DNA of 64,000 bases from Pseudomonadota bacterium (GTDB lineage Bacteria; Pseudomonadota; Gammaproteobacteria; Burkholderiales; Burkholderiaceae_C), in the NCBI GenBank assembly GCA_963205115.1, contig CAUJHV010000004.1, forward strand, positions 62,001 through 126,000, in the 5' to 3' direction. Below, one piece after another: positions 22,315 to 33,306 of the stretch. The translations under genes and the position numbers were made by a program. Every line of letters starts with the position of its first letter. Within the stretch, counting starts at the first letter, position 1. The notes beneath the pieces are model-generated. The model was not told the DNA's origin. It did not search any database and saw only the letters and a list, made by a program, of their open reading frames with translations.

Positions 22315-23336
22315 TGGAGCTTGGCGATGTCAGCGCGCAGGTCGGCCAGCACCTTCTTGGGATTCTTCAGGCCCTTGGCTTCAGCTGCCTTCGCCCAGGC
22401 GTCGGTCAGGCTGGCCGTGCGCTCGTTGATGGCCTTGACGAAGGCCGCGTCGGCCTTGGTGAACTGCACGCCGTTGGCCTGCATGAAGGCCAGGCCGCGG
22501 CGATCGACCTTGTCCCAGCCCTTGCCCATCATGCGTGCGGCGTATTCGCCGCTCATGCTGTCGATGGCCTTCTTGACGTCGGCAGGCAGGCCGTCGTAAC
22601 GGGCCTGGTTCATCATGAAGACGAAGCTGGTGTTGTACAGGCCGCCCGGGAACTGCGTGGCGTACTTGACCGTCTTGTCGAGCTTGAAGCTTTCGACGCT
22701 CTCGGCCGGGAACAGCGTGCCGTCCATGACGCCGGTCGACAGCAGCTCATAGCTTTCCGGGGCCGGCTTGAGCGTGACGTTCATGCCCAGCGCCTTGCTG
22801 ATCTCGTTGACCATGCCGCCGCCGACACGGAACTTCAGGCCGTCCAGGTCCTGCACCTTGGCGATAGGCCGCTTCGTGTTCAGCACGAGGCCGGGGCCGT
22901 GCGTGAAGACGGCAATCACTTTCACGCCCTTGTGCTCTTCGGCGATGGCGGGGTTCTTGTCGTAGGCGCGCTGGAAGGCCACCGACGATGCCTCGGAGCT
23001 GTCACCCATGAAGGGCATCTCGGCCATCTGCGTGGTGATGAACCGGCCCGGCGTGTAGCCGTGCACGGTGAACGACAGATCGGTCAGGCCGTTGCGGACC
23101 GCATCGAAGGTGGCGGGCGCGCCGGCCACCGCACGCGGCAGCACATTGCACTTGATCTTGCCGGGGACCTTCTCGGCCAGGGCCTCGCACCATTCCTTCT
23201 GCGACATCGTCAGCGTGTGCGAGGGCGGCACCCACGACGACAGCGTGAGGGTGGTCTGCGCCGCGGCGAACACCGGGCTGGCGGCCACGCCAGCAAGCAC
23301 GCTGTAGCGGGCCAGGCGATGCATGAATCGGGACAT
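22311..23336 (-). CDS. dctP: TRAP transporter solute-binding protein DctP
   Basis: A 341-residue periplasmic binding protein. The signal peptide is YSVLAGVAASPVFAAAQ. The mature part shows the DctP pattern TLTLSSWVPPSHTL, then the LDGLKFRVGG hinge with the conserved Arg that binds a carboxylate and the Trp/Phe-rich C-terminus. ATG 23336 is chosen to place the signal peptide at the start; the longer upstream frame has no signal function. It is the first gene of dctPQM, with about 280 bp of upstream noncoding sequence. Confidence 0.93.
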   Translation of the reverse strand: MSRFMHRLARYSVLAGVAASPVFAAAQTTLTLSSWVPPSHTLTMSQKEWCEALAEKVPGKIKCNVLPRAVAGAPATFDAVRNGLTDLSFTVHGYTPGRFITTQMAEMPFMGDSSEASSVAFQRAYDKNPAIAEEHKGVKVIAVFTHGPGLVLNTKRPIAKVQDLDGLKFRVGGGMVNEISKALGMNVTLKPAPESYELLSTGVMDGTLFPAESVESFKLDKTVKYATQFPGGLYNTSFVFMMNQARYDGLPADVKKAIDSMSGEYAARMMGKGWDKVDRRGLAFMQANGVQFTKADAAFVKAINERTASLTDAWAKAAEAKGLKNPKKVLADLRADIAKLQ

Positions 23337-23619
23337 TGAAGTGCTCCTGAAAATCGGCAAGAGGGGCTGGATGCGTGGTGGACGCGGCCCGGTAAGGTCA
23401 GAGGCGAATTTTCCCGGTCCGTTCAGGGCGGGGATCCCCTCGTTTTCCTTGATGGGATTCTGGTACACGTCAGCGCGGCGTCAGTGCGGCATCTGCTGCC
23501 GGCCGCGCCGGGCGAGCCCGCCATAACGCCCCGAATGCGGGGCCCTGGCTCACGGGGTCCGCGCCAGCAGCGGCCGATCCCGGACCTACGATGGCTGCGG
23601 ATTCACGAAGGGAGATTCG

Positions 23620-24165
23620 GTGTCCTTGCATCAGAACCCAACCGTCGACACCACCGGCAGCCAGGGCGTCCGGGACGGCTCTGCGGGCGTGACGCGCCTG
23701 CTGGAACCCGCCATCCGCGAGGCCCTGCGCGAAGCCGTCTCACGGCTCGACGATGCCGAAGCCGCTGGGCGGCCCGCCGAGCGGGCCATGGCCCTGAGCG
23801 CCGTGGCGGCCTGCTACCGCGCCATGGGCGCCTGGGGCGCCGCCGAGGACGCCTTGCGCCAGGCGCTGGGCCAGGCGCGACTGGCCCGCAATACCGATCT
23901 GTTGATCGACGTGCTGTGCGATCAGGCCGACACGGCCTGCGGTCTGGCCGACAGCCTGCACGCCTACGAACCTGCCGGCGCACGTGCGGCGCGCGACCGC
24001 GCGCGCGACGAGGCCTTCGAAGCGGCTTCGCTGGCCCACCGGGCGGCCGACCGCACACGTGAGGCCGGCATCCTGCTGCGCATCAGCGATGTGCTGAACC
24101 GCTGTGGCGACCACGACGACGCCGCCTGGCTGCAGGGCCGCGCCGTCACGCTGATGGCCCGCTGA
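23620..24165 (+). CDS. Hypothetical helical protein
   Basis: An unrecognised 181-residue protein. It is almost wholly alpha-helical and rich in Ala, Arg and Asp; the periodic pattern (ALSAVAACYRAMGAWGAAED, then LLIDVLCDQADTAC) resembles TPR-like helical repeats. No signal peptide or TM segment is seen, so it is probably cytosolic. GTG 23620 follows an AAGGGAGA ribosome binding site at the correct distance. It stands alone between dctP (divergent) and the PEP-CTERM gene (convergent). Confidence 0.6.
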   Translation: MSLHQNPTVDTTGSQGVRDGSAGVTRLLEPAIREALREAVSRLDDAEAAGRPAERAMALSAVAACYRAMGAWGAAEDALRQALGQARLARNTDLLIDVLCDQADTACGLADSLHAYEPAGARAARDRARDEAFEAASLAHRAADRTREAGILLRISDVLNRCGDHDDAAWLQGRAVTLMAR

Positions 24166-24224
24166 GCGGGCCAGCTTGCGCGGCGCCGGCTCGCGGGGCC
24201 CAAATGTCGCCGCCCCAACCATCG

Positions 24225-24246
24225 ATCGCCTGCAAGCGCAGGCGAT
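24225..24246. other. Hairpin between convergent genes
   Basis: A perfect 8-bp inverted repeat (ATCGCCTG / CAGGCGAT) with loop CAAGCG. It lies in the 98 bp between two converging genes. It lacks a T-run, so it is a weak or Rho-assisted terminator candidate rather than a typical intrinsic terminator. Confidence 0.5.
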
Positions 24247-24263
24247 GGCGGGCAGCCGGCTCG

Positions 24264-25001
24264 TCAGCCCCGAACGCGGCGGCGCCGGGCCGCCCAGCCG
24301 ACGGCGGCAAGGCCCAGACCCATCAAGGCCCAGGTCTGCGGCTCCGGTATCGGCGAGGTGACACCGCCTGAACCGCCGCCCGCGGTGGCGACGGATTCGA
24401 CGAAACGGATCTGGTCGAGGTCATACGCAAAGGGCGATCCGGCAAAGCCGCCGGCATAGAACTCCAGCCCCACGACCTGGTCCAGCTGGCATACACCACC
24501 CCCGGACCCCTGGCACTGCATCGAAGCCAGCGGCGCGACGACGTCGCCCACCGCACCGGCCAGCGCAAACGAGCGCAGGAACACGTCGCCATCGCGGTCC
24601 TGCAGCGCCAGCAACAAATTGCCGCGGCCCGAGCCGGAGCCGAGAACCTGCAGCGCCGCAAAGCGGCTGACATCCGTGGGCGTCGTGAACCCGTAGCTGA
24701 CGTTCATGTACGAAAACTCGTCGCCCCCGGCGTGCCGCAGTTGCAGCACGCCCGGCACGCCGACGTTGTCCAGACTCACGGCCGCGCCGGCAACAGTGGC
24801 CCACGAAAAGTAGCGCACCTGGTCGCCGTTTCCGTCCGCGGCATTGATGCCGGGCGCGGCCGTCGACCCGAAGCCGTGCGTCGTCGCGCGTTGCTGCGTC
24901 ACGCCGAGATCGAAGCCGTCGACCACCCTGTCGGCAGCCGCCGCCACGCCGCAGACCGACAGCAACGCCGCCACGCCCCACGCCATTCCGGATTGCCTCA
25001 T
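24264..25001 (-). CDS. PEP-CTERM surface protein
   Basis: A 245-residue exported protein. It has a signal peptide (MAWGVAALLSVCGVAAAADR), a beta-rich body of unknown function, and the C-terminal sorting signal PIPEPQTWALMGLGLAAVGW followed by the basic tail ARRRRVRG, the PEP-CTERM hallmark. Such proteins are processed by an exosortase that is not encoded here. ATG 25001 is chosen because a signal peptide follows; the longer frame from 25139 is discarded. The role is probably in extracellular or matrix attachment (family-level inference). Confidence 0.88.
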   Translation of the reverse strand: MRQSGMAWGVAALLSVCGVAAAADRVVDGFDLGVTQQRATTHGFGSTAAPGINAADGNGDQVRYFSWATVAGAAVSLDNVGVPGVLQLRHAGGDEFSYMNVSYGFTTPTDVSRFAALQVLGSGSGRGNLLLALQDRDGDVFLRSFALAGAVGDVVAPLASMQCQGSGGGVCQLDQVVGLEFYAGGFAGSPFAYDLDQIRFVESVATAGGGSGGVTSPIPEPQTWALMGLGLAAVGWAARRRRVRG

Positions 25002-25174
25002 GACCCCTCCTCGCGGTTGTGCCGCGAGGCGGGGACTGCTCACCCGCAGAACCTTGGCCGTGCCACGACAACGCGGATCGTAACCAGTTGTATCACGTCC
25101 GTCACGCGGAACCCGGCCTATGCGCCCGGCGCGGCACACGGGACACGCCGGACCGGGCAGGCCGGCAGGGACGC

Positions 25175-28100
25175 TCAGACGCCGGCCGGCACCGCGCTGC
25201 GGGCCAGCACACCCGCCAGCGCCACGCCGGTGTGGCTGCCGCTGCTGACCACCGACTCCGGTGAGCCGGCGATGACCAGATGGCCACCCGCATCACCGCC
25301 TTCGGGACCCAGGTCGATGACCCAGTCGGCTTCGGCGATCACATCCAGGTCGTGTTCGATGACGACCACGCTGTGGCCACCGTCGACCAGCCGATGCAGC
25401 ACGCGGATGAGCCGCTCGACATCGGCCATGTGCAGCCCGACGGTCGGCTCGTCCAGCACGTACAGCGTGCGCGGCGCACGGTTGCCGCGCCGTGTGACGT
25501 CGTCGCGCACCTTGCTCAGCTCGGTCACCAGCTTGATGCGCTGCGCCTCGCCGCCGGACAGCGTCGGCGAGGGCTGGCCCAGCGTCAGGTAGCCCAGGCC
25601 CACGTCCTTGAGCAGCTGCAGCGGGTGCGCGATCGCCGGCATGCTGGCGAAGAAGTCGACGGCCTCGTCGACCTCCATCTGCAGCACCTCACCGATGCTG
25701 CGGCCGCGCCAGGTCACCGCCAGCGTCTCGGGGTTGAAACGCGCGCCGTGGCACACGTCGCAGGGCACCTTCACGTCCGGCAGGAAGCTCATCTCGATGG
25801 TCTTCATGCCCTGGCCTTCGCAGCCGGGGCAACGGCCATCGCCGGTGTTGAAGCTGAAGCGCGCGGCGGCATAACCCCGCGCCTTCGCCTCCAGGGTCTC
25901 CGTGAAGAGCTTGCGGATCTGGTCCCAGAAGCCGATGTAGGTGGCCGGGCAGGAGCGCGGGGTCTTGCCGATGGGCGTCTGGTCGACTTCCAGCACACGG
26001 TCGATGCCCTCGAATCCTTCGAGGCCGGAACAGCCCTGCCAGCGACGTCCGCCGCCCAGCGCCTGGACGACGTTCGCCAGCAGCACGTCGCGCGCAAAGC
26101 TGCTCTTGCCCGAGCCGGACACGCCGGTCACGGCCACCAGCCGGCCCAGCGGCACGTCCACGTCCAGCTGCTTCAGGTTGTGCAGCTGGGCGCCGCGCAC
26201 GCGCAGATGGGGTGCATCTGCGCTGACCGCACGCCGCGCCTGCAGCGGATGGATCAAGGGATGGGCCAGCAGCCGGCCCGTCACGCTGTTTGGCGAGCGC
26301 ATCAGCGCCGCGACATCACCCTGCGCGACGACCTCGCCGCCGCGGCGTCCGGCACCCGGGCCGATGTCGATCACGTGCTCCGCATGGCGGATGGTGTCCT
26401 CGTCGTGTTCGACCACCACCAGCGTATTGCCCTTGGCGCCCAGGCGGTGCAGCGCCTTCAGCAGCACCGCGTTGTCGCGCGGATGCAGGCCGATGGTCGG
26501 CTCGTCCAACACGTAGCACACACCCTGCAGGTTGCTGCCGAGCTGCGCGGCCAGGCGGATGCGCTGGGCCTCGCCGCCGGACAGCGTCGGCGCGGCGCGG
26601 TCCAGCGTCAGATAGCCCAGGCCGACCTCTTCGAGAAACTCCAGCCGGTTGCGGATCTCGGTGACCACGTCACGCGAGATCTCCGCGTCGCGGCCCGTGA
26701 GCATCAGCGATTCGACCCAGCGGCGCGTGTCACGCACCGACAGCTGTGCCACCGAGGCGATCGAGCGGCCGTCGAAATCGATGGCCCTCGAGGTCGCGTT
26801 CAGGCGCGTGCCGTGGCAATCGGGGCAGGCCTCGTCGGCCACGCCTTCGACATCCGGCTCCTCGGACGGGAAGCTCATCTCCCGGCCCTTGTTGTCGTCG
26901 TCGCGCACGCTGTCGTCGTAGGCCTTGCGCTGCTCGCGGGTCAGCCGCAGGCCCGTGCCGACGCAGCTGGTGCACCAGCCGTGTTTGCTGTTGTAGCTGA
27001 ACATGCGCGGGTCGAGTTCCGGGTAGCTCGTGCCGCACACCGGGCAGGCGCGCTTGGTCGAGAAGACCTTGACCGCGCCGATGCCGGCCGTCGAATCGCC
27101 CGTTTCCATCGCCAGGGCCAGGCCGTCCAGCGGGTGCAGCAGGTGCAGCACACCCTTGCCGAGTTCCAGCGTGCGCGCCAGTGCACTGCGCAGTTCGGCT
27201 TCGTGTTCGGGCGCCACGACCAGATCGGCCACCGGCAGTTCGAGCGTGTGTTCCTTGAAACGGTCGATGCGCGGAAAGGGGTCGAGCTTGAGGAACTCGC
27301 CGTCCACGCGCAGGTGGGTGTGACCACGCGCCTTGGCCCAGCGCGCGAGGTCGGTGTAGACACCCTTGCGGTTGACCACCAGCGGCGCCAGCAGGCCCAC
27401 GTGCTGCCCGCGGTGGTCGCGCAGCAGCTGTGCGGCGATGCTCTCGGCGCTTTGCGGGCGCACCTCGGCGCCGTCGTGGATGCAGTGCTGCAGACCCAGC
27501 TTCACCCACAGCAGGCGCATGAAATGCCAGACCTCGGTGGTCGTGGCCACCGTGCTCTTGCGCCCGCCGCGCGACAGCCGCTGCTCGATGGCCACGGTCG
27601 GCGGGATGCCGCGCACGGCATCGACCTCGGGTCGGCCCGCCGGTTGCACGATGCTGCGCGCGTAAGCGTTGAGGCTCTCGAGATAACGCCGCGGGCCTTC
27701 GTTGAAGAGGATGTCGAAGGCCAGCGTGCTCTTGCCCGATCCGGACACGCCGGTCACCACGCTGAACTTGCCGCGCGGGATGTTCACGCTCATCGACTTC
27801 AGGTTGTGCTCGCGTGCGTTGACGATCTGGATCTGCTCGTCGTCCTCGCCCGCCGGCCGGCGCGCCCAGGCCGCGGGCTTCTCGCGCACCTGCTGGCCGA
27901 GGCTGCCGTCGTAGTCGCGCAGGGCCGCACCGGTGTGCGAGCTGGCATGCGCGCGCAGGTCGTCCGGCGTGCCGCAACAGACCACTTCGCCGCCGGCTTC
28001 GCCGCCCTCAGGGCCGAGATCGACGATCCAGTCGGCCGCGCGAATCACATCGAGGTTGTGCTCGATGACAAACAGCGAGTGCCCCGCATCGAGCAGCTTG

Positions 28101-30814
28101 CGCAGCGCGCGCATCAGCTTGGCGATGTCGTCGAAGTGCAGGCCCGTGGTCGGTTCGTCGAAGAGGAACAATGTGCCCTTCTTGGCCACACGCTGCAGGG
28201 GAGAAGTCGCCGCGTCCGCCAGGAAACCGGCCAGTTTCAGGCGCTGCGCCTCGCCGCCGCTGAGCGTGGGCACCGGCTGGCCCAGGCGCACATATTCCAG
28301 GCCCACATCGACGATGGGCTGCAGCTTGGCGACGACCTCGCGGTCTTCGCGGAAGAGCTGCACAGCCTCGCTGACGGTGAGCTCCAGCACGTCGGAAATG
28401 CTCAGCTGGCGCGGCCCGCGCACCAGCTTGACATCGCGGATCTCCACGCGGAATCGCGTGCCGTCGCAATCCGGGCAGCGCAGGTAGACGTCGGAGAGAA
28501 ACTGCATCTCGACGTGTTCGAAACCCGAGCCGCCGCAGGTCGGGCAGCGCCCGTCGCCCGCATTGAAGCTGAACATGCCGGCCGTGTAGCTGCGCTCGAT
28601 GGCCAGCGGCGCACCCGCAAACAGCTTGCGGATCTCGTCGAAGGCACCGACATAACTCGCCGGGTTGCTGCGCGCGGTCTTGCCGATGGGGCTCTGGTCG
28701 ACGAAAACCGCATCGGCCAGCCAATCCGCGCCCAGCAGGCGTTCGTGCGCGCCGGGTGTCTCGGTGGCCTTGCCGAAATGACGGGCCAGCGCGGGATACA
28801 GCACATCCTGCATCAGCGTGCTCTTGCCCGATCCCGACACACCGGTGATGCACACCAGGCGCTGCAGCGGAAACTCCACCGTCACACCCTGCAGGTTGTG
28901 CTCGGTGGCGCCTTCGAGCACGAGCTTGGGCGTCGAAGCCTCGACCGGACGCCGCAGCCCGATGCCCACCGTCTTGCGCGCGCCGAGATAGGCACCGGTC
29001 AGCGTGTCGGCCCTGCGCGCCTCGTCCGGCGTGCCATCGAAGACGATCTGCCCGCCACGTTCGCCCGGTCCGGGCCCCATGTCGATCAGCCGGTCGGCGG
29101 CCAGCATCACGGCCGGGTCGTGTTCGACAACCACCAGCGTGTTGCCTGCATCGCGCAGGCGGTGCATGGCCTGCACGATGCGGTTCATGTCGCGCGGGTG
29201 CAGACCGATGCTGGGCTCGTCCAGCACGAACATCGTGTTGACCAGCGAGGTGCCCAGCGCCGTCGTCAGGTTGATGCGCTGCACCTCGCCGCCGCTGAGT
29301 GTGCGGCTCTGGCGGTCCAGCGTGAGATAGCCCAGGCCGACATCGCACAGGTATTTCAGGCGCGTGCGCACCTCGTCGAGCAGCAGCTTCAATGCCTCGT
29401 CGAGCATCGACGTGGCCAGGACCAGGCCGTCGAAGAAGCGCCGCATGCGCTCGATCGACAGCTGCATCAGGTCGTGCAGGTGCAGCCCCGGCAAGGCCTC
29501 GAGTTGCTCGCGTGACCATGCCGTGCCGACAGGCAGGAATCGCCGAGCAGGCGGCAGCACGGCGTCGGCATCGGCCGCGCTACCGATGCGCCACAGCAGC
29601 GCTTCCGTCTTCAGCCGTGCGCCGCCGCAGGCCGTGCAGGGCGTGTAGCTGCGGTACTTCGACAAGAGCACGCGGATGTGCATCTTGTAGGCCTTGCTCT
29701 CCAGGTAGCCGAAGAAGCGGCGCACGCCGTACCACTGCTTGTTCCACTGGCCGCTCCAGTGCGGCGAACCTTCGACCACCCACTCGCGCTGTGCGGCCGT
29801 GAGCTGGTTCCACGACGTGTCACGCGGGATGCCGGCTTCGCCGGCATGGCGCATCAGGTCGTCCTGGCATTCGGCCCAGGCGGGTGTCTGCAGCGGCTTG
29901 ATCGCGCCGTTGCGCAAGGTCTTGCGGTGGTCGGGAATGACCAGGCCCAGGTCCACGCCGATCACGCGGCCGAAGCCGCGGCAGGTGTCGCAGGCACCGA
30001 AGGCCGAATTGAAACTGAACAGCGCTGGCTGCGGATCGGCATAGCGCCGGTCGCTCTCGGGGCAGTGCAGGCCGGTGGACCAGCGCCACAGCGTCTGCCC
30101 ATCGCCCACGTGCACACTGAGCCGGCCGCCGCCGCGCCGCAGCGCCAGCTCGATGGCCTCCATCACGCGCACTTTCTCGGCACCCGACAGCCGGAAGCGG
30201 TCCGCCACAACGTCCAGGATCCTGCGGTCGCCCTCGATGCGCTCGGCCTGCACCCGCGTGAAGCCGCTGGCCGCCAGCCATTGCTCCTGCTGCTCGGCGG
30301 TCGTGTCGGCCGGCAGTTGCACCGGGAAGCTCAGCACCAGGCGCGGATCCGCGGTGTCCGGCGACGCGGCGAGCGCGGCCACGCGCGCCTGCAGATCGGC
30401 CAGGATGGTCTCCGGCGTGTCGTGCCGCACCGGCAGGGCTGTCTGTTGGTCGAACAGCTGGGCCGCACGCGCGAACAGCAGCTTCAGGTGGTCGTTCAGC
30501 TCGGTCATCGTGCCGACCGTGCTGCGGCTGGTGCGCACCGGGTTGGTCTGGTCGATGGCGATGGCCGGCGGCACGCCGTCGACCTTGTCGACGGCCGGGC
30601 GGTCCATGCGGTCGAGAAACTGCCGCGCATAGGCGCTGAAGGTCTCGACGTAGCGCCGCTGGCCTTCGGCGTAGAGCGTGTCGAACACCAGGCTGGACTT
30701 GCCCGAACCGCTGGGCCCGGTGACCACGGTCATCTCGCCTGTGCGGATGTCCAGGTCCAGATTCTTGAGGTTGTGCTGCCGCGCACCCCGGATACGGATC
30801 AGACCGGTGCTCAT
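25175..30814 (-). CDS. uvrA: Tandem double-length UvrA excinuclease subunit
   Basis: A 1879-residue protein holding two UvrA units end to end (about residues 1-940 and 985-1879), where normal UvrA is about 940. Four Walker A motifs are visible: GPSGSGKSS (residues 33-41) and GVSGSGKST in the first half, GVSGSGKST and GVSGSGKSS in the second; LSGGEAQR signatures recur. Zinc fingers are present in both halves (CDTC with CTAC and CPTC with CPDC in the first; CTSC with CPDC and CPGC with CDVC in the second). It should act in nucleotide excision repair damage recognition, as an intramolecular dimer. Double-length UvrA is known in several proteobacteria; a canonical copy may exist elsewhere. Confidence 0.95.
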   Translation of the reverse strand: MSTGLIRIRGARQHNLKNLDLDIRTGEMTVVTGPSGSGKSSLVFDTLYAEGQRRYVETFSAYARQFLDRMDRPAVDKVDGVPPAIAIDQTNPVRTSRSTVGTMTELNDHLKLLFARAAQLFDQQTALPVRHDTPETILADLQARVAALAASPDTADPRLVLSFPVQLPADTTAEQQEQWLAASGFTRVQAERIEGDRRILDVVADRFRLSGAEKVRVMEAIELALRRGGGRLSVHVGDGQTLWRWSTGLHCPESDRRYADPQPALFSFNSAFGACDTCRGFGRVIGVDLGLVIPDHRKTLRNGAIKPLQTPAWAECQDDLMRHAGEAGIPRDTSWNQLTAAQREWVVEGSPHWSGQWNKQWYGVRRFFGYLESKAYKMHIRVLLSKYRSYTPCTACGGARLKTEALLWRIGSAADADAVLPPARRFLPVGTAWSREQLEALPGLHLHDLMQLSIERMRRFFDGLVLATSMLDEALKLLLDEVRTRLKYLCDVGLGYLTLDRQSRTLSGGEVQRINLTTALGTSLVNTMFVLDEPSIGLHPRDMNRIVQAMHRLRDAGNTLVVVEHDPAVMLAADRLIDMGPGPGERGGQIVFDGTPDEARRADTLTGAYLGARKTVGIGLRRPVEASTPKLVLEGATEHNLQGVTVEFPLQRLVCITGVSGSGKSTLMQDVLYPALARHFGKATETPGAHERLLGADWLADAVFVDQSPIGKTARSNPASYVGAFDEIRKLFAGAPLAIERSYTAGMFSFNAGDGRCPTCGGSGFEHVEMQFLSDVYLRCPDCDGTRFRVEIRDVKLVRGPRQLSISDVLELTVSEAVQLFREDREVVAKLQPIVDVGLEYVRLGQPVPTLSGGEAQRLKLAGFLADAATSPLQRVAKKGTLFLFDEPTTGLHFDDIAKLMRALRKLLDAGHSLFVIEHNLDVIRAADWIVDLGPEGGEAGGEVVCCGTPDDLRAHASSHTGAALRDYDGSLGQQVREKPAAWARRPAGEDDEQIQIVNAREHNLKSMSVNIPRGKFSVVTGVSGSGKSTLAFDILFNEGPRRYLESLNAYARSIVQPAGRPEVDAVRGIPPTVAIEQRLSRGGRKSTVATTTEVWHFMRLLWVKLGLQHCIHDGAEVRPQSAESIAAQLLRDHRGQHVGLLAPLVVNRKGVYTDLARWAKARGHTHLRVDGEFLKLDPFPRIDRFKEHTLELPVADLVVAPEHEAELRSALARTLELGKGVLHLLHPLDGLALAMETGDSTAGIGAVKVFSTKRACPVCGTSYPELDPRMFSYNSKHGWCTSCVGTGLRLTREQRKAYDDSVRDDDNKGREMSFPSEEPDVEGVADEACPDCHGTRLNATSRAIDFDGRSIASVAQLSVRDTRRWVESLMLTGRDAEISRDVVTEIRNRLEFLEEVGLGYLTLDRAAPTLSGGEAQRIRLAAQLGSNLQGVCYVLDEPTIGLHPRDNAVLLKALHRLGAKGNTLVVVEHDEDTIRHAEHVIDIGPGAGRRGGEVVAQGDVAALMRSPNSVTGRLLAHPLIHPLQARRAVSADAPHLRVRGAQLHNLKQLDVDVPLGRLVAVTGVSGSGKSSFARDVLLANVVQALGGGRRWQGCSGLEGFEGIDRVLEVDQTPIGKTPRSCPATYIGFWDQIRKLFTETLEAKARGYAAARFSFNTGDGRCPGCEGQGMKTIEMSFLPDVKVPCDVCHGARFNPETLAVTWRGRSIGEVLQMEVDEAVDFFASMPAIAHPLQLLKDVGLGYLTLGQPSPTLSGGEAQRIKLVTELSKVRDDVTRRGNRAPRTLYVLDEPTVGLHMADVERLIRVLHRLVDGGHSVVVIEHDLDVIAEADWVIDLGPEGGDAGGHLVIAGSPESVVSSGSHTGVALAGVLARSAVPAGV

Positions 30815-30926
30815 GGTGCGGGTAGAGGGGGTTTGGGCAAGGTGAAACCGCCCATTCTAGGGACGGCGGCAGGGTGGTCCAGTGAGCGCCACGGCCCGTC
30901 CGTCGAACGGATCTGCCGCTTCGCCT

Positions 30927-32411
30927 TCAGCGGTGGATCGGCAGGCTCAGGCGGAACCAGGCACCGCGCAGCGCGCCATTGCCGGCGATCAGCGAACCGC
31001 CCATGCCGTGCGCCAGCGCCGCGCACACCGGCAAGCTGAACGGTCCCTCGCGACCCGGCGCATCGGGATCGGCGGGCAGCAGCAGGCGCTCGAGTTCGGT
31101 GTCGGTCCAACCAGGGCCCGTGTCGCGGATCGTCAAGCTGGCCCACTCGCCGAGCGCCGCGGCGGTGAGTTCGATCTGGCGCTCGGAAACGGGCACATGC
31201 GTCAGGTTCTTCAGAACCGCACTGAACAGGCCGTGGAAGACACGGTCCAAGGCCACGGGTTCGGCGTCGACCAGGCTGACCTCGGCCGGCACCGACAGCG
31301 TGACGACGGCACCCAGGCGCTCGAGTTCAGGCGCCTGCAGCTCCAGCAGGTCGCGCAAGGCATCCTCCCAGGCCACCGCCTGGAGATGGCCGTCGAGTCC
31401 GGGCTCCGCGGCGGCGGCCTGCATCCGCCCGATCAACTCGACCGCATGACGTGAACGCCGCGCGGCCTGGTCGATGGCGCCGCGCGCCACCACCAGTTCG
31501 GGCGGCTCGGGCTCCACCGCGGTGGACCAGCGCGTGGTCGGGCCGCCCGGCACGAGCCGCGGTTCGCCGCCCTGCCAGGCCACCGGGTCCGGCCACGAAG
31601 CCGGCACGCCATCCCGCCGGCGCCACTCGCTCCCGGCGGGCAGTTCCGCCAGCTGCGCGCGCCGCGCCCACCACCCATGAAGCCAGAACGCCAGGCAGGC
31701 CGCACCCAGTGCCCATGCCAGCATGCTGGACAGCGGCAGCGACAGCCAGCTGAAACCGCGTGTGGCGACGAAGTCGAAGGGCAGGCTGTCCGCGGCCAGA
31801 CGCTGACGGAACTGGAACTGCCAGGTACTGGCTTCGTCCGCGCGGCCACTGCCGCCCAGCAGCACACGCTCGCTGGCGGTCTGCTCGATCCAGACGCGTG
31901 TGGGTCCTTCGCCAATCAGCGCGACCTCGCGATCCGGCAGCAAGCGCTTGAGGTCGATCTGCACGGCAAAGCTCGTCGGCTCGGCCCAGCGCACGATCCA
32001 GTAGCGGCCCGCCGGCCAATCGATCACCGCGGGCGGCACGGAGCCTGCGCCGCTGCGCGATAGGGCTTCGGCTGCTGCCAGGGCCTCGCGCTGCGGGCCG
32101 TTCCAGCCGCTGACGGGGTCGCGTCGCTGGACGCGCACAACATCGGGGTACAGGTTGGCCAGACGCTGTTCAGCGCCGGCGCGGCCTTCGCCCGCAGCCG
32201 GCTGAAGCAAGGCCAGCGTGGCCAGCAGGGTCTCCTGGCGCCGGGCCTGCTCGCTCAAGGCCCGATGCGCCGCCCGGGCATCGCCATCGAAGGCCGCGCG
32301 CGCCTGTTCCAGCGTCCCCTGACCGATCACGATGCAGCCGGCGACCGTCACGGCCAGCCAGAGCAGGAAGGGAATCAGGACACGCACGCGAGGGGTGGAC
32401 ATGCGACCCAT
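30927..32411 (-). CDS. Histidine-kinase-like membrane protein, degenerate
   Basis: A 494-residue protein with an N-terminal TM segment (LIPFLLWLAVTVAGCIVIG), a periplasmic region of about 180 residues, a second TM (LSSMLAWALGAACLAFWLHGWW) and a C-terminal HATPase-like domain. The G1 box DTGPGW is present, and GMGGSLIAGNG resembles the G2 box, but the N-box is atypical (VFHGLFSAVLKNLTH), and no clear phospho-acceptor His motif was found; the nearest, RRSRHAVELIGRM, is weak. It may sense without phosphorelay, or be a decayed kinase. It lies 33 bp after the hydrolase gene and 112 bp before uvrA. Confidence 0.7.
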   Translation of the reverse strand: MGRMSTPRVRVLIPFLLWLAVTVAGCIVIGQGTLEQARAAFDGDARAAHRALSEQARRQETLLATLALLQPAAGEGRAGAEQRLANLYPDVVRVQRRDPVSGWNGPQREALAAAEALSRSGAGSVPPAVIDWPAGRYWIVRWAEPTSFAVQIDLKRLLPDREVALIGEGPTRVWIEQTASERVLLGGSGRADEASTWQFQFRQRLAADSLPFDFVATRGFSWLSLPLSSMLAWALGAACLAFWLHGWWARRAQLAELPAGSEWRRRDGVPASWPDPVAWQGGEPRLVPGGPTTRWSTAVEPEPPELVVARGAIDQAARRSRHAVELIGRMQAAAAEPGLDGHLQAVAWEDALRDLLELQAPELERLGAVVTLSVPAEVSLVDAEPVALDRVFHGLFSAVLKNLTHVPVSERQIELTAAALGEWASLTIRDTGPGWTDTELERLLLPADPDAPGREGPFSLPVCAALAHGMGGSLIAGNGALRGAWFRLSLPIHR

Positions 32412-32444
32412 TCTGCATCCGGCCGACCCCCCTGCCCAGGGGTG

Positions 32445-33302
32445 TCAACCACCAGCCAGAAAGCGCTCGACAATCGCGATCTGATCGGGCGTATTCAGTG
32501 CGGGTGCATGGCCGCATCCAGGGATTTCGACGACCACGGCACGCGGGCCGCGCTGGCGCATCGCGTCAGCGGTCTCGCGCAGCAGCAGGTCGGACTCCGC
32601 GCCGCGCAGGCATAACACGGGCAAGTCCAGCGTGTCCCACGCCGTCCACAGTTCGTAGTCGTCGGGATAGTGGATGAACTGCTGCACCATCGCCGGGTCG
32701 TAGTGCGGCGTCACGCGCCCGTCCGGCAGCCGCCGCACGGAGGTCTCCGTCAGGCGCCGCCACTGCGCATCACTGAGCCAGCCAAACGGCTTGTAGACGG
32801 TGCGGAAATAGGCCTCGAGCTCGCCGACGGTATCAAAGGCGGCTGGGCTGCCGGCATAGGTGCGGATGCGCTCGATGGCCGAGCGCGCCAGGCTCGGGCC
32901 GTTGTCGTTGAGGACCAGGCGCTCGATGCGCCCGCGCAACGGACCCGCCGCCGCCAGCGTGCCGATGGCTCCGCCCATCGAGGTGCCCAGCCAGCTGCAG
33001 CGCTCGATGCCCAGCGCATCGAGCAAGGCGGTGGCCTGCTGCACGTAGAAACCCAGGTGGTACTCGGCCTGCGGCTGCGGGCTCCACTGGCTCAGGCCGC
33101 GCCCCAGCGTGTCCGGACAGATCACACGCCAGCGCCGGCTGAGGTGCCGGGCGATGTCGTCCATGTCGCGCCCGGTGCGTGCCAGGCCGTGCCAGGCGAT
33201 CAGTGTGTCCTGGCCGCTGTCGCCCCACTCGACATAGTGGATTTCACGGCCGCAGAGCTTGACGTACTGCGAGCGCGGATCGTTCGGTGTTTCGGTGCTC
33301 AT
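32445..33302 (-). CDS. Alpha/beta hydrolase
   Basis: A 285-residue hydrolase with the nucleophile elbow GTSMGG (near residue 105), oxyanion motif HGLARTG, a probable acid near ESDLLL and a catalytic His in GCGHAPAL. No signal peptide, so probably cytosolic. Its start is four bases after the livM stop, so it belongs to the liv operon, and a substrate taken up by that importer could be hydrolysed by it (inference). The substrate is unknown. Confidence 0.88.
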   Translation of the reverse strand: MSTETPNDPRSQYVKLCGREIHYVEWGDSGQDTLIAWHGLARTGRDMDDIARHLSRRWRVICPDTLGRGLSQWSPQPQAEYHLGFYVQQATALLDALGIERCSWLGTSMGGAIGTLAAAGPLRGRIERLVLNDNGPSLARSAIERIRTYAGSPAAFDTVGELEAYFRTVYKPFGWLSDAQWRRLTETSVRRLPDGRVTPHYDPAMVQQFIHYPDDYELWTAWDTLDLPVLCLRGAESDLLLRETADAMRQRGPRAVVVEIPGCGHAPALNTPDQIAIVERFLAGG

Positions 33303-33306
33303 CGGG

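Noticed and set aside
25280..29515. A 1411-codon plus-strand open frame opposite uvrA
   Set aside because: It is the antisense shadow of uvrA in a GC-rich genome; its protein is compositionally odd (His/Arg/Ala/Gln-rich) with no domain, while the minus frame is a clear UvrA.
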